DNA of 64,000 bases from Lagopus muta (taxonomy: Eukaryota > Chordata > Aves > Galliformes > Phasianidae): positions 7,405,001-7,469,000 of the forward strand of contig NC_064437.1 of assembly GCF_023343835.1 (NCBI RefSeq), in the 5' to 3' direction. Of the stretch, positions 62,101-64,000 are shown piece after piece. The notes beneath the pieces are model-generated. The model searched no databases. It was given only the letters and a program-made list of their open reading frames with translations, and was not told where the DNA came from. Each line of letters starts with the position of its first letter. Position 1 is the first letter of the stretch. The translations under genes and the position numbers were made by a program.

Positions 62101-63439
62101 ACTGCGCAGACTAAGCCAGTGAAAGGTTTCTCCAGGCAAGGCATATTAATTTTGATTCTCAGGCTCTCCCACTCTTTACCTCTGCTGTGGGCTGCTCGAG
62201 AGAATCGTTCTCAAGCAGGAGTGGATTTGCCTCCTAGCCAGTGCAGGCAAGGAACTGTGGTTCCCAACTCAGCAATGTGGTCCCCACAATGGTCTGTGCA
62301 ATCTGGGCTACATGATAGAGAAGCAACCACACTGAAGCTGACTCCATCCCACCTGTGTCTCTCTATGGCCCTCCAGACACTGGTCATCTTGGATCTTTTT
62401 CCTAAGCCTGGCACATATCAGTCTTTGGTACGTGACTCAAATCATCTCTTTTAAATTGGGGTTTAAACTTCTAGCAGTCACATCTGGTTGTGGAGGTGGT
62501 CAGATAAAGACAAAATGCTCTAGATTTTGTCTGTTACAGTCAAGGTCCTACAGACGTGTATAGCACAAAGCACACTCAGATAAACAAGAATGAGCCATTC
62601 ATACAAATATATTTCTGCTCATATTGTCATATTTCCTGCATGTGTTCTGAAATTGAATATTCAGGGGATACCAACACAGCTCCTCAGCTTTTCAGAAGGG
62701 TAAGCTGACTTTATTATGTTGAACTTGTTGATGCAAAAATAAACAGATGACAACTGAGTAATTTCACTGATTGGAAATGTCAAGGGAGCAGGTCCTTTGG
62801 GGTTATATCAGGTAACCCTGCTTCCAGCTAAAGCAGCTTTTTCCTGTGTTTTTTCTGGCCCTTCCAATTTTGTTCAAGCAAGGATACAAAATAGTAATAA
62901 AGAAATGTACAGGGCTGCTCAAAAACTTCAGTGCAGAGCTTCATGTTAGAAATAGGCACATTTCTATCCAGCTCAGCTCAACAAAGCGTTCTGATACTAA
63001 CAACTACATTTTTGGCATGAGAGGAATAACAACTAATCATTTTGATTTCTTTTTTTTTGTTGTTGTTCTTTAAATGCTAAAATGTTATGTGTCAGTAATA
63101 ATGTTCTGATTTGCTGTTTAAACATGTAGTGCAATATCTGATGTTATGTATATCAGTGCGTACTTTTCACACTTAACATTGTGCTTCAGCACTGAACAGA
63201 ACATATTATTTGAAAGTTGATTCTGAATAAAGACGTTTAAAAATACTGGAATTCTTTACAGACTGGAAAATTTGGAATGCTTAGCTCGTTTTCAGTTAGA
63301 ACACAAGAAAAACTTTCTAAACCTTCAAAATGTAAACGTTTGATTTAATTCATTCTTATTATTTTATTATTTGATATCATGCCATTGGTTAATTATTTTT
63401 ATTATTATTCCCAGACACTGCTCTCTTTTCACTTAGTAA
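59190..63439. other. Intergenic stretch
   Basis: AT-rich DNA. The 125-codon plus frame at 62077-62454 is not recognisable. No RNA gene or repeat identified by eye. Confidence 0.55.
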
Positions 63440-63560
63440 GCAGATAACTCAGGGTCATTGATTTGTAATCCTGTCCTAGGTTACCCATTGTGCAAGTCAC
63501 CCCAGTTCTCTATGCTTTAGTTCTCAATTGGGAAAATAATAAAGCTATAGAGTAAAATTA
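63440..63560 (+). repeat. Possible MIR-like SINE fragment
   Basis: CCCATTGTGCAAGTCACCCC, TATGCTTTAGTTCTCAATTG and GGGAAAATAATAAAGC follow the MIR core-to-tail order (gggcaagtcactt, tgcctcagtttcc, atggggataataat). Diverged. Confidence 0.5.
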
Positions 63561-63639
63561 AACCTTGAGAGACTACCAACCACATCTTCCTCCATCCTGC
63601 TTTAAAAGATTTATGGTGCCAGAGACTCTGAACGCTTCC

Positions 63640-64000
63640 TAGGAAATCTATCCCTGTGTTTTTTTCCCTTCTCCTTGAAAAGATTTTCCTCCTGCCTAAC
63701 CCAAACCACCACTACTGCAATTTAAGCCCTTCCCTCCTTGCCTTATCCCCAGTGGATATAGAGAGGAATTCATCACCTCCCTCTTCGTGGCAATCATCAA
63801 CATATTTGAAGACTGTTATCACAACTGTCTCACAGTTGTCTTTCCTCTAGACTAAACAATCCAAGTTCTGTCAATCTTATACGCAGGAATTATATTTTCA
63901 GTCTTTCTCATCATCTTTGTCCTTTGCTGCTGGATTCTCTTTCATGTAGCCACCTTCACATTGATTTCCCTCTGTCAATTTCTGATTGCAGTGTTGCAGC
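63640..64000 (-). repeat. CR1/L3-like LINE fragment running to the window edge
   Basis: CCCTTCCCTCCTTGCCTTAT, CATATTTGAAGACTGTTATC, TCTTTCCTCTAGACTAAACA and TCCAAGTTCTGTCAATCTT match reverse-complement CR1/L3 3' sequence as remembered from amniote genomes. Boundaries uncertain. Confidence 0.65.

Noticed and set aside
1..64000. CRISPR arrays, tRNA/rRNA genes, integrated proviruses
   Set aside because: No regularly spaced repeats, no cloverleaf or rRNA-like sequence, and no retroviral gag/pol/env-like frames or paired LTRs were visible by eye.

Overview
This window is a stretch of bird nuclear genome, most likely a galliform such as chicken or a close relative. The evidence is an intron-rich vertebrate gene with standard GT-AG junctions, AT-rich non-coding DNA, and several truncated CR1 retrotransposon tails of the avian type in both orientations. 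There are no bacterial-style operons, no CRISPR array, and no intact mobile element or provirus that I could see.

The one gene I can support fully is SLC5A9 (SGLT4), a sodium-coupled sugar transporter, on the minus strand. I traced 14 coding exons from the start codon at 28424 down to the stop codon at 7876-7878. Every junction keeps the reading frame, and the spliced product is 661 residues, close to the 681 I recall for human SLC5A9. A polyadenylation signal lies at 7281-7286. A near-consensus HNF1 site (28496-28508) sits just upstream of the start codon, which suits a kidney or intestinal sugar transporter.

Left of the gene (1-7260) I find no secure coding exon. In mammals SPATA6 lies tail-to-tail with SLC5A9, so the 3' end of a plus-strand gene is expected here or just outside the window. 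A cluster of splice-like signals at 4676-5260 followed by AATAAA at 5510 is a weak candidate for it. An ancient MIR-like SINE tail (about 215-330) and a CR1 tail (about 6750-6882) are also present.

Right of the gene (28510-64000) is about 35 kb that looks intergenic. It holds microsatellites, CR1 fragments, MIR-like SINEs, an old dispersed repeat next to a CR1 fragment (38390-38705), a CR1/L3-like fragment at the right edge, and a roughly 105-bp direct repeat at 33011 and 34571. A 27-base poly(A) run downstream of AATAAA (32780-32843) could mark a retroposed transcript. A few short open frames look protein-like, but I recognise none of them. I found no convincing new biological system. The most useful leads are the sugar-site substitutions in the transporter, the HNF1 site, one weak splice donor, and the unexplained repeats and orphan frames on the right.
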